Shown piece after piece: positions 7,178 through 15,985 of a stretch of DNA of 64,000 bases. Origin of the DNA: Belnapia arida (GTDB lineage: Bacteria > Pseudomonadota > Alphaproteobacteria > Acetobacterales > Acetobacteraceae). The position numbers and the translations under genes are program-made. A model generated the notes under the pieces. That model worked only from the letters and a program-made list of their open reading frames with translations. It was not told where the DNA came from and did not search any database. Numbering within the stretch: position 1 is the stretch's first letter; every line of letters begins with the position of its first letter. The stretch covers positions 372,001 through 436,000 of the forward strand of contig NZ_JAETWB010000002.1 in the NCBI RefSeq assembly GCF_016773205.1. The letters run 5' to 3'.

Positions 7178-9264
7178 TGGAAGGAATTCTCGATTTCCGC
7201 GGTGGGCGCCGGCTGCCCAGTATCCTGCAAACGGAGGCGGCGGAATGCGGCCTCGCCTGCCTCGCCATGATCGCCGGTTATCATGGCCATCGCATCGACC
7301 TGAACTCGCTTCGGCGCCGGTATCCCGTCTCGATGAACGGCGTGACCTTGCGTGGCCTGATCCAGGTGGCGAACCAGATGCAGCTCGCTAGCCGCCCGCT
7401 TCGCTTCGAGATCGACGACCTGTCGCAACTCAGCCTGCCGGCCATCGTGCACTGGGACATGAACCACTTCGTGGTGCTGAAGGGGGTGACGTCGAAGGGG
7501 GTCGTCATCATGGATCCCGCTTCGGGGATGAAGACCTACTCCATCGCCGAAGCCTCGAAGCACCTGACCGGTATTGCCCTCGAACTTTCGCCGGCCGAAG
7601 GCTTCGTTGCAAGAAACGAGAGGGCGCGCCTGCCGTTCCGGGTGTTCTGGGGACAAATGCCGGGGATGAGCACCCCGCTTGCCCAGATCTTCGCACTCTC
7701 GGTGATCCTCGAACTGCTCGTGATCGCTGCACCCTTCTATATGCAGATCACCGTCGATGAGGTGATCGCGCGCGGTGACGTCGACCTCATGCTGGCCTTG
7801 GCGCTGGGCTTCGGACTGCTCACGCTCATCAACATCATGACGTCGGCGCTGCGGTCGCACATCGTGCTGGTCGTGCAGAACGCAGTACACTTCCAGATCG
7901 GTGCCCGGTTGTTCCACCACTTGATCCGATTGCCGCTCGGCTTCTTCGAGAAGCGGCATATCGGCGATGTCCTTTCGCGCTTCAACTCCATCGAGCCGAT
8001 CCGCAACGTCCTGGCGGAAGGCCTGATCCTCGCGGTGATCGACGGGATCATGGCCCTCGCCACCTTGACCATGATCTTCATCTACAGCGCCAAGCTTGCG
8101 CTCGTCGTACTGGTTGCGCTGCTGCTCTACCTCGTCCTTCGCATTGCTCTGTACCGGCGCTTCCGCGATCTCAGCGAAGCCGCCATTCAGGCCGAGGCAC
8201 ACGAGAATTCGAATTTCATAGAGACCGCCCGCGCGATCCAGAGCGTGAAGTTGTTCAACCGCGAGGCCGACCGGGAAGGACAGTGGCTCAACCGCCATGC
8301 CGATACGGTCAATGCCCAGGTTCGCCTCGGCCGGACGCAGATCCAGTTCCGCACCATGAACACGGCGATCTTCGGTATCGAGAACATCGTGACGGTCTAT
8401 CTCGCTGCCATGCTGGCGGTCGGCAACGACATGACGATCGGGATGATCTTCGCCTTCATGGCCTATAAGATGAACTTCACCGGAAAGGCCTCCACCCTGG
8501 TGGAGAAGGTACTTGAGTTCCGGCTGCTCGATCTGCATCTGGAGCGGATCTCGGACATCGCGCTGCATCCGCTGGAGCCAGGCCACGATCGCCCGCTTGC
8601 CTTTGCCACTCCGATCCGGGGGACGATTGAACTCCGCAACGTCTCCTTCCGGTATGCCGAAACCGAGCGTTTCATTCTCGAAAACATCAACATAAAGGTG
8701 GAGGCCGGACGCTTCATTACCATCATGGGGCCCTCGGGCGGCGGTAAGACGACCCTGCTGAAGATCATGCTCGGATTGCTCGAGCCGACCAGTGGCGAGG
8801 TCCTCATCGACGGCATTCCGCTGAAGACGATCGGTGTCCGGGTGTACCGCGAGCAGGTGGCGGCCGTGATGCAGGAGGATCAGCTGCTGTCAGGTTCGAT
8901 TGCTGATAACATCTGCTTCTTCGACCCGTCCTTCGACCATGATCGAATGGTCAGTTGCGCCCAGATGGCCAGCGTCCATGAGGACATCATGGCCATGCCC
9001 ATGGCCTACAACAGCCTCATCGGCGATATGGGAAGCTCGCTCTCCGGCGGCCAGAAGCAACGTGTCCTGCTCGCGCGCGCGCTGTACAAAAGCCCAAAAA
9101 TCCTGTTTCTCGACGAGGGCACCGCGCATCTCGACGTCGAGAAGGAGAAGCAGATCAATGAGCGCCTCCGGCGCCTTTCCATTACCCGCATCAGCGTCGC
9201 TCATCGTCCGGAGATGATGAACGGGACTGACACTATCCTCCGTCTGGGGCATGATGCGGATTAG
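7174..9264 (+). CDS. C39 peptidase-containing ABC exporter (bacteriocin-type)
   Basis: The 696-residue protein combines an N-terminal C39 peptidase, a six-helix ABC exporter core (about 160-450) and a nucleotide-binding domain. The peptidase is intact: QTEAAECGLACLAMIAGYHG carries the nucleophile Cys25, HWDMNHFVVL the His, and MDPASG the Asp. The ATPase shows Walker A GPSGGGKTTL, signature LSGGQKQR, Walker B ILFLDEG and H-loop SVAHR. Such proteins cut double-glycine leaders and export the peptide. The matching GG-leader peptide is encoded at 5546. ATG 7174 overlaps the adaptor stop and is preceded by AGGG. Confidence 0.95.
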   Translation: MMEGILDFRGGRRLPSILQTEAAECGLACLAMIAGYHGHRIDLNSLRRRYPVSMNGVTLRGLIQVANQMQLASRPLRFEIDDLSQLSLPAIVHWDMNHFVVLKGVTSKGVVIMDPASGMKTYSIAEASKHLTGIALELSPAEGFVARNERARLPFRVFWGQMPGMSTPLAQIFALSVILELLVIAAPFYMQITVDEVIARGDVDLMLALALGFGLLTLINIMTSALRSHIVLVVQNAVHFQIGARLFHHLIRLPLGFFEKRHIGDVLSRFNSIEPIRNVLAEGLILAVIDGIMALATLTMIFIYSAKLALVVLVALLLYLVLRIALYRRFRDLSEAAIQAEAHENSNFIETARAIQSVKLFNREADREGQWLNRHADTVNAQVRLGRTQIQFRTMNTAIFGIENIVTVYLAAMLAVGNDMTIGMIFAFMAYKMNFTGKASTLVEKVLEFRLLDLHLERISDIALHPLEPGHDRPLAFATPIRGTIELRNVSFRYAETERFILENINIKVEAGRFITIMGPSGGGKTTLLKIMLGLLEPTSGEVLIDGIPLKTIGVRVYREQVAAVMQEDQLLSGSIADNICFFDPSFDHDRMVSCAQMASVHEDIMAMPMAYNSLIGDMGSSLSGGQKQRVLLARALYKSPKILFLDEGTAHLDVEKEKQINERLRRLSITRISVAHRPEMMNGTDTILRLGHDAD

Positions 9265-9371
9265 ATGACCAAGCCCGTGACCGCACTGACCGGAGCTTGG
9301 CCTCTTCTTGACGCGGTAGTTGTATACTCGGATTTCGTGTAAGTTCAGCCTCGGCTGAGGCAGGAAGTGTC

Positions 9372-11555
9372 ATGCGCCACGATCCGGCAGAAGCGGGTAT
9401 GTTCACCCCGATAGCGGATGTCGGGTCATTCGACCTCCGGGCCGGGAAAGCTGGACCCGTCCCCTCAGGCGATTTTCTTGCCGCGACCCTCGCCGCTGTC
9501 GTCGCCGAGATGCAGCCCGGATGGGTTGTCCTGCGGGATTGCCTTCTTGAGGCCGACGGCACCTACGGACCAGGGCTGATCCGCTGCGCACTGCTCCATA
9601 ACAAGGTTGGGATCGCGTTGCTGGACTTCGTCCCCGGCGACGTGACTCCGGATGCTGGGCTTCGACTGAGGACGATGTTGGATGCCGCCGGCTTCAGGAC
9701 CAAATTCGGCAGATACCCGCCGATCATCTATCTCTGCATCCCGAAGCGGACGGTGCCCGGCCTCGCCTGGGTGCTTGAGCACGAGTTCAGCAAGCAAGAG
9801 TCAAAGGCTGTTCCCCGCGACGGTGCTTGGACCCATTTGGCGCAGCAAGTTCTGGCAGGAGAGTGGAAACACCGACCGCTGGCCCCAGCGGCAGCCTCAG
9901 GCGCGGGACAGGACATCATTTCACCGAAGGTCCGGCGGCAGCCTGCAGGCGGTCGCCGCTCCCGTTGGCTCACAGGGTTTGCATGCCTGCTGGCGCTGAC
10001 GCTTGCGGGCACTGCGGTCCTGCACTTCGAGGCACCAGCAGGAAGCCGCATGGCCATGCCGGGCCCTGGCGCTCCGGATGGCGCTGCTGGTCCGCTTTCC
10101 CAGCTCCCGCATACCGACAATGACGGACGCCTGGCGTCGGGTCTGGCCGCCGCTGAACCACCCGGGACTGCGTCCGCCAGCCTCGACGACAGCCTGTTGA
10201 CGTCACGCATGGCCGAGGAGCCAAGGCTTGCGGCACCCTACACGTCCGGCTTGCAAGAAGACCCGAATGATGGATCATCATCTCCTGCACCATTTAGAGA
10301 GGCGGATCCGCAAGCGGCACATGTCGCCGCGTCGGCCTTACCTTTGTGGGAAAGGCCCACAATAGTTGGTCCCGGCGATGATCAGATGAGTGGTGCCGAT
10401 CCCACCAGGATGGCCGCCTCGGTCCCTGATCTTTCGGATATGCAGGTTCAGGCCGAAACCGTCCAGGCACTAGGAGTCACGCCACCTGCCGACGGCGATG
10501 GCGCCAATGCCCCCTCGCCTGCGCCGGTCCCGTCGCCCTATTTGGCCAACCTCGAAGTGTGGCCGGCGCAAGCGGCGGCAACCAACACTGCCGCATCTGA
10601 GCCAGCGGAGAGGCCGCAGCCCCCAGATCCATCTGCATCCGGAGGCGCTTCCAACGAAAACGCGGCGGTGGCCGCTGATCGTGCCGTCCTGCCTGCTGGT
10701 GACGCGCCACCGGTCGTCGGAACGCCAGTCGAGCGCGTACCCGGCCAAGTGGCGGAGAACCCGACGGCAGCTCCTGCCGATGAACCTGTCGAGAGCAGGG
10801 ATCAGCCACCAATCCCAACCGCCATGGCGCCGCGCCCGGATGTCCCTACTTCGACCGGTGCCTCCAGCGCTGACCTCGACATTCAGATGCAGTTCGGTGT
10901 TTCCACTGCCCGGATGCGCGACGATTCGGCTCCGTTGCCGCCCGCAGATGTATCCGTTGGCATGTCTAAAGCGGAAGGCGTGCTGCCCGGCTCCGCCAGC
11001 TTGCGGGGTTCGGGCGACGAAGCCGCTGGCGCCAGTGCCGAAGCGCATCGCAAGCCAGCGGACGGAGCCGAAGTCGGGCCTCCACCGGACTCCCGGACGC
11101 CGGAGCGGCAGAGGATCGGTGATGCGCAGCCTCAGCCAGAAGCAGCGCTCTCTCAAGCTTCGCCCCCTATGATCGCATCCACCCCAGCCCGCCACGCCGA
11201 GCAGCCGTCAGCGGTTACGGCCGCGATGACAAGCCCCTCGACGACAGAGCCGCAAGCTGCGCCTCCTCCTGGCAACCCAGCACTCGCGAGGGCGATCATT
11301 CAACGGGGAGATGCGATGATTCGACTGGGTGACATCTCCGCCGCGCGGCTTTTGTACCAGCGCGCCGCCACGGCAGGCAGCGGGCAAGCCGCGATCGCCA
11401 TGGGCCGAACCTACGATCCCGCATTTCTGGCCTCGACCCGTGCACAAGGCATCCAGGGCGACCGTGCGCTTGCGGCGACCTGGTACCGCCAGGCGCTTGC
11501 GCTTGGCATCACCGAAGCAAAGGACCGGCTTGCAGAGCTTGGGATACACGACTAG
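9372..11555 (+). CDS. Membrane-anchored protein with TPR/Sel1-like C-terminus
   Basis: The 727-residue protein has three parts. An N-terminal globular domain (about 1-170; WVVLRDCLLEADG, LLHNKVGIALLDFVPG) could be a cytoplasmic nuclease-like or sensory fold; this is uncertain. One transmembrane helix follows (about 196-216, GFACLLALTLAGTAVLHF). A long Pro/Ala/Ser-rich linker (about 220-630) leads to a helical repeat end (RGDAMIRLGDISAARLLYQR, GRTYDP, ATWYRQALALG) of the TPR/Sel1 type, presumably periplasmic. The last 95 residues are clearly related to the protein at 22314-22925. It sits 107 bp after the exporter on the same strand. Its role is unknown; scaffold or secretion accessory are guesses. 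Confidence 0.75.
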   Translation: MRHDPAEAGMFTPIADVGSFDLRAGKAGPVPSGDFLAATLAAVVAEMQPGWVVLRDCLLEADGTYGPGLIRCALLHNKVGIALLDFVPGDVTPDAGLRLRTMLDAAGFRTKFGRYPPIIYLCIPKRTVPGLAWVLEHEFSKQESKAVPRDGAWTHLAQQVLAGEWKHRPLAPAAASGAGQDIISPKVRRQPAGGRRSRWLTGFACLLALTLAGTAVLHFEAPAGSRMAMPGPGAPDGAAGPLSQLPHTDNDGRLASGLAAAEPPGTASASLDDSLLTSRMAEEPRLAAPYTSGLQEDPNDGSSSPAPFREADPQAAHVAASALPLWERPTIVGPGDDQMSGADPTRMAASVPDLSDMQVQAETVQALGVTPPADGDGANAPSPAPVPSPYLANLEVWPAQAAATNTAASEPAERPQPPDPSASGGASNENAAVAADRAVLPAGDAPPVVGTPVERVPGQVAENPTAAPADEPVESRDQPPIPTAMAPRPDVPTSTGASSADLDIQMQFGVSTARMRDDSAPLPPADVSVGMSKAEGVLPGSASLRGSGDEAAGASAEAHRKPADGAEVGPPPDSRTPERQRIGDAQPQPEAALSQASPPMIASTPARHAEQPSAVTAAMTSPSTTEPQAAPPPGNPALARAIIQRGDAMIRLGDISAARLLYQRAATAGSGQAAIAMGRTYDPAFLASTRAQGIQGDRALAATWYRQALALGITEAKDRLAELGIHD

Positions 11556-11919
11556 CCGGTGCAGCAGGCAGAACGCTGCCCCTTTATCACAGCTGATGGA
11601 CGGCTTCTTCGCACGCCAACAACTCGGCACCATGCCGTAAGATGCCTGCCATGGAGCTTGGGCCGGTGCCGGCAAGGCAGCCAGTGCAGCCACGGTTCCA
11701 TGCCGGTATCAGCTCATGGCTCCTTGGCTTCGAAGCCCAGTATTCGGATGCAGTGGCCCAGCCATGTGCGCACAGCGTCGTTCAGGACCCTTTTTAAAGG
11801 CGGAATGCGTTTACGAGTAGAATTGCAGCAAAACGCTTTTAAAGTCGCAGCGTCTTGCACGGGAAAAGGGCGCCGGGAACGTCCTGCTCGACCTCGTTCC
11901 AAGCCATGAGAAGAGGCTA
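11556..11919. other. Intergenic region before the first NRPS gene
   Basis: No gene is supported in these 364 bp. The part from about 11780 to 11850 is less GC-rich than its surroundings (TTTTTAAAGG, TTTACGAGTAGAATT, CTTTTAAAG) and is a plausible place for the promoter of the NRPS gene at 11920. No operator was identified. Confidence 0.45.
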
Positions 11920-14900
11920 ATGAACCCGACCAAAGAAGCGGAAGCAGGTAGCTGGTTCCCGACATCCTTCGCACAGCGCATGTTCTGGCTGCTGGAGCAG
12001 ATCGAGCCCGACACCCCTGCCTACAATCTTCCTCGGATGCTGCGGGTCAGAGGCAAGCTCGACACCGAGGCGTTGCGCGGAAGCTTCCTCGGCCTCATCC
12101 GCCGCTATGAGGCTTTACGCACGAACTTCATCGAGCAGGACGGCGAGATCTTGCAGGAAGTGCATCGGCACGTTTCCATCGATCTGCCTTGCCGTGACCT
12201 TTCCCACCTGCCCGCTGCCGAAGCCAGGGCCGAGGCGCTGCGGCTGGCAGCGGAGGAGGGACGCAAGGTCTTCGACCTCGGACGCGCCCCCTTGCTGCGC
12301 CTCCTGCTGCTCCGCCTCGGTCCGGAGGAGCATCTGCTCGTGCTGGTCATCCACCATATCGTCACCGACGGATGGTCGATGAGCATCATTTTTGAGGAGA
12401 TAGCGGAGTTCTACGAGAGCTGTGCGACAGGCCGCCAGCTCGACCTGCCCTCGCTGCCGCTGCAATACTCCGACTTCGCCCGTTGGCAGCAGGAGCATCT
12501 CACCGACGAGACCCTGGCCGCCGACATTGACTATTGGAAAGGCAATCTCCGAGGTTCCCCCGATCTGCTGGAATTGCCGGCCGACCACAGGCGGCCGGCG
12601 ATCCAGACCCATCGCGGATCGCTGCACAGCTCTTCCATCGCTGCGCCTCTGACTGCCCGCTTGAAGGATGCCTGCACGCGAGAAGGTGCAACGCTTTTCA
12701 TGGGCCTGCTGGCCACCTTCCAGATGCTGCTATCACGGTACAGCGGCAGCCAGGACATATTGGTGGGCACCCCTGTTGCCGGACGCAACGATCCCGATCT
12801 CGCCAAGCTGATCGGATGCTTCGTCAACACCCTGGTCATGCGTACGGACCTGTCAGGCGCCTGCGACTTTCAGCAGGTACTGAAGCGGGTCCGGGAGATG
12901 GCCCTCAGCGCCTACGCACATCAAGATTTGCCGTTCGAGCGACTGCTCACGCGCCTCAGGCCGGAGCGCAATCGCAGCCACACTCCGCTCTTCCAGGTGA
13001 TGTTCATTCTGCAGAACGCGCCGAAGCAGGTCGTGCGCATGCCTGGACTGGAGATCGAGGAACTCGAGTTCGACAGCGGCCTGGCCAAATTCGACCTCAC
13101 GCTCGAGGTGGTGGAGCAGGAGGACGGGCTCTACTGCCAGTTCGAATACAGCCGGGATCTGTTCGAGCCGCCAACCATCGCGCGGATGGCACAGCACTTC
13201 GTCAATCTTCTCTCGGCTGCCCTCGATGCACCGACGGTACCGGTTTCCCAGCTGCCGCTGCTGACCGATGCTGAGCGGGAGCGGATGCTGGTGGAATGGA
13301 ATCGCACCGAGGCCGATTACCCCCGGGATCTGCGGCTTGAACACGCGTTCGAGGCGCAGCTTCGTCGCACCCCGGACGCTGTCGCGCTGATCGATGCGGG
13401 CCGCTCGATCACCTATGCAGAGCTCGATCGCCGCGCCAACAAGATTGCCCATGCACTGCTCAACAAGAACATGCCCTCCGATGCGCCGGTCGGCGTGCAT
13501 CTGGGCCGATCGGCCGAAGCCTTCGCGGCCATCCTGGGCATCCTGAAAACCGGGCATGCCTATGTGCCGCTCGACGTGTCGCAGCCAGCCGCCAGGCTCC
13601 GCCGTCTGGTCGCCGATTGCGGCTGCTGCCAGATCCTGACAATGCGGGATCTGGTCAAGGCGCTGCCCGAAACTGTCGAGACCATCCTGTTGGATCCGGA
13701 TTCCGCCGTATGGACGGGGCACCGGGAGACGCCGCTGAGTGCCGGTGCGAACAGCGGGCTTGCCTATGTCATCTATACCTCGGGCTCGACCGGTGAGCCC
13801 AAGGGCGTCATGGGCACGCATCGCGCGACCATCAACCGGTTCGAATGGATGTACCGCGCCTATCCGTTTGCATCCGGGGAGGTCTGTTGCCAGAAAACGG
13901 CGCTCGGCTTCGTCGATTCCATATGGGAAATGTTCGGCCCGCTGCTGCGCGGGGTTCCGAACCTGATCGTGCCGGACGACCACGTCGTCGATCCCGAAAG
14001 GTTGCTTGCACTTCTGGCCAGGGAGGGGGTGACGCGCATCGTGCTGGTGCCGACCCTGCTGCGCGTGCTGCTGGAGCATGCGCCGGATCTCGGGGCGCGG
14101 GTGCCACGGCTGAAGCTTTGGACCACAAGCGGCGAATACCTCCCCGACGATCTGGCGCGGCGGTTCCGTACCGCCTGCCCAGATGCCGTCCTGCTCAACC
14201 TCTATGGCTCCTCCGAAGTAGCCGCCGATGTCACCTGGCATGAGGTGAGGGCATTGGGTCACAACGAGCCCGTGCCCATCGGCAAACCCATCTCCAACAC
14301 CCAGGTCTATATTCTCGACCAGTATGGCGCGCCGGTGCCGATCGGCGTGACAGGCCAGGTCCATGTCGGCGGCGACTGTCTCTGTGCCGGCTACTGGCGC
14401 CGCCCCGACCTGACCGCGGAGCGGTTCCCGCCTAATCCATTCGGCAAGAACTCGTCTGTTCTCTTCGCCACAGGCGATCAGGGCCGCTTCCTGGCGGATG
14501 GCAGCATCGAATATCTCGGGCGCCGCGATGGCCAGGTAAAGATCCGTGGTTATCGCATCGAGCTTGGCGAGGTAGAGGCGCATTTGGCCGCGCATCCGGG
14601 CGTCCGGCAGGCCGTGCTGGCCGCCTTGGCTGGGCCGGAGGCGGATTCAAGGCAACTCGTGGCCTATGTCGTGGGTCAGGACGGGACCATGCCCGCCGCC
14701 GAGGAACTGCGCGCCTTCCTGCGTGGCCGACTACCACAATACATGGTGCCTGCGGTCTTTGTCGACATGCGCGAGCTGCCTCTGCTGCCGAGCGGAAAGA
14801 TCGACCGTCGCGCGTTGCCGCCGCCCGCCGCCGACGCGACCTCGGCACCCCGGCCTGTCGCGCCACGGAACGAGACGGAGACAAGGTTGGCGGCGATATG

Positions 14901-15222
14901 GTGCGAGCTGCTGCACCTTCCCGAAGTCGGAGTGACTCAGAATTTCTTCGACCTCGGCGGGCATTCGCTGCTGGCCATGCAGGTTCTGGCGCGGATTCGG
15001 AAGCAGTTCGAGGTCGATGTCTCGATCCGCAGCCTGTTCGACGCTGCGACGATCGAGGGCCTTGCGTTGGAGGTCGAGAAGGCGAGGGTCAGCGGCGCCG
15101 CGCCGCGCCTGCGTGCGATCCGGCAACGGCATGAGCCGAGGATGGATGCGCTGGCTGCAGAACTGGGCAAGCTTTCGCCAGAGCAGATCGAGATGCTGCT
15201 GCAGCAGGTGCGGCGGACTTGA
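11920..15222 (+). CDS. Nonribosomal peptide synthetase, C-A-T module
   Basis: The 1100-residue protein holds one complete elongation-type module. The condensation domain (about 10-450) has HHIVTDGWS at about residue 145. The adenylation domain (about 465-970) has YTSGSTGEPKG, LYGSSE and LPSGKIDR. The carrier domain (about 985-1060) has LGGHSLLAM, with the phosphopantetheine serine near 1015. Hand alignment to GrsA gives the selectivity residues V-D-W-V-T-S-L-A-D-K, one change from the beta-alanine code VDWVISLADK as I remember it. There is no epimerase, methyltransferase or thioesterase domain. An upstream donor or fatty-acyl starter is implied because the first domain is a C domain. GAGAAGAGG precedes the ATG. 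Confidence 0.95.
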   Translation: MNPTKEAEAGSWFPTSFAQRMFWLLEQIEPDTPAYNLPRMLRVRGKLDTEALRGSFLGLIRRYEALRTNFIEQDGEILQEVHRHVSIDLPCRDLSHLPAAEARAEALRLAAEEGRKVFDLGRAPLLRLLLLRLGPEEHLLVLVIHHIVTDGWSMSIIFEEIAEFYESCATGRQLDLPSLPLQYSDFARWQQEHLTDETLAADIDYWKGNLRGSPDLLELPADHRRPAIQTHRGSLHSSSIAAPLTARLKDACTREGATLFMGLLATFQMLLSRYSGSQDILVGTPVAGRNDPDLAKLIGCFVNTLVMRTDLSGACDFQQVLKRVREMALSAYAHQDLPFERLLTRLRPERNRSHTPLFQVMFILQNAPKQVVRMPGLEIEELEFDSGLAKFDLTLEVVEQEDGLYCQFEYSRDLFEPPTIARMAQHFVNLLSAALDAPTVPVSQLPLLTDAERERMLVEWNRTEADYPRDLRLEHAFEAQLRRTPDAVALIDAGRSITYAELDRRANKIAHALLNKNMPSDAPVGVHLGRSAEAFAAILGILKTGHAYVPLDVSQPAARLRRLVADCGCCQILTMRDLVKALPETVETILLDPDSAVWTGHRETPLSAGANSGLAYVIYTSGSTGEPKGVMGTHRATINRFEWMYRAYPFASGEVCCQKTALGFVDSIWEMFGPLLRGVPNLIVPDDHVVDPERLLALLAREGVTRIVLVPTLLRVLLEHAPDLGARVPRLKLWTTSGEYLPDDLARRFRTACPDAVLLNLYGSSEVAADVTWHEVRALGHNEPVPIGKPISNTQVYILDQYGAPVPIGVTGQVHVGGDCLCAGYWRRPDLTAERFPPNPFGKNSSVLFATGDQGRFLADGSIEYLGRRDGQVKIRGYRIELGEVEAHLAAHPGVRQAVLAALAGPEADSRQLVAYVVGQDGTMPAAEELRAFLRGRLPQYMVPAVFVDMRELPLLPSGKIDRRALPPPAADATSAPRPVAPRNETETRLAAIWCELLHLPEVGVTQNFFDLGGHSLLAMQVLARIRKQFEVDVSIRSLFDAATIEGLALEVEKARVSGAAPRLRAIRQRHEPRMDALAAELGKLSPEQIEMLLQQVRRT

Positions 15223-15272
15223 AGCCGTGCCCGCCCGAACGCCTGAAAGCAACAATGCCGGACATGCGCGGT

Positions 15273-15740
15273 TCAGCCGAGCATCTTGCGCATGAAGCAG
15301 CGTTGGCTGCCCCGGGGGTGATCATCGAGCGCCCCGAAGACCTCGTAGCCGCGCCTTTCGTAGAAGCGCCTGGCCTGAAAGCCATAAGTGTCCAACCAGA
15401 TCCCAACGCAATTGCGCCGGACCGCCTCCGCCTCCGCCTGGCTCAGCAGCTGGGTTCCCCAGCCGGCGTGCCGGACATGCTCGGGCACGAACACCAGTTC
15501 CACATAGAACCAGTCGTAAAAGGACATCCCCGCCAGGCCGCCCAACGTCCTTTTTCCGGCTTCCTCCTGCAGGAGGATAACGTAAGGCCTGAAGCCAGAC
15601 GGTCCCGCTTTGCTTTCATTAAAGGCGACCAGGCGATCCAGGATCCACTGGCGGTCCTTGTCTGGGCTGCCCGACGGGACGACGCTGAGATCGGACGAGT
15701 GCGACTGCAAAGCGGTCCAGCGCTTCATCCAAGCCTTCAT
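15273..15740 (-). CDS. GNAT-family N-acetyltransferase
   Basis: The 155-residue product resembles stand-alone GNAT acetyltransferases. It has a beta4/alpha3 acetyl-CoA block (VELVFVPEHVRHAGWGTQLL), then EAEAVRRNCVGIWLDTYGFQA and RRFYERRGYEVFG, which form the typical C-terminal half, with FNESKAGPSGFRPY near the start. It lies antisense between the two NRPS genes, separated by about 50 bp from the first and 245 bp from the second. ATG 15740 is preceded by GGGAGCGG; an upstream extension of 43 residues looks non-homologous. The substrate is unknown; it could tailor the NRPS product or be an unrelated insertion. Confidence 0.85.
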   Translation of the reverse strand: MKAWMKRWTALQSHSSDLSVVPSGSPDKDRQWILDRLVAFNESKAGPSGFRPYVILLQEEAGKRTLGGLAGMSFYDWFYVELVFVPEHVRHAGWGTQLLSQAEAEAVRRNCVGIWLDTYGFQARRFYERRGYEVFGALDDHPRGSQRCFMRKMLG

Positions 15741-15985
15741 CGGGCCGCTCCCGTAATTCGCCTGATGGTACGCAGGTTGCGCAGCCATGCAGGCCGAAAA
15801 CGCACCGCATCCAGACGCGTTGTCCCCAGTGAGGGAACGAAGGCGTCCTTTGGCACCGGACTTGTACAACCCGGAACGGCGACATGGCTGGCAAGGGCCG
15901 CATATGCGGTTTGCGCTACGAATGCGACCTCACGGCTTGTCAGGCAGCGGTGCCTTGCCCTTCGCGCTCGGCTTGCCACCGGCTC

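Noticed and set aside
9308-9328. TTGACG and TATACT resembling a sigma-70 promoter before the 727-residue protein
   Set aside because: The spacer between the two hexamers is only 9 nt, far from the usual 16-18.
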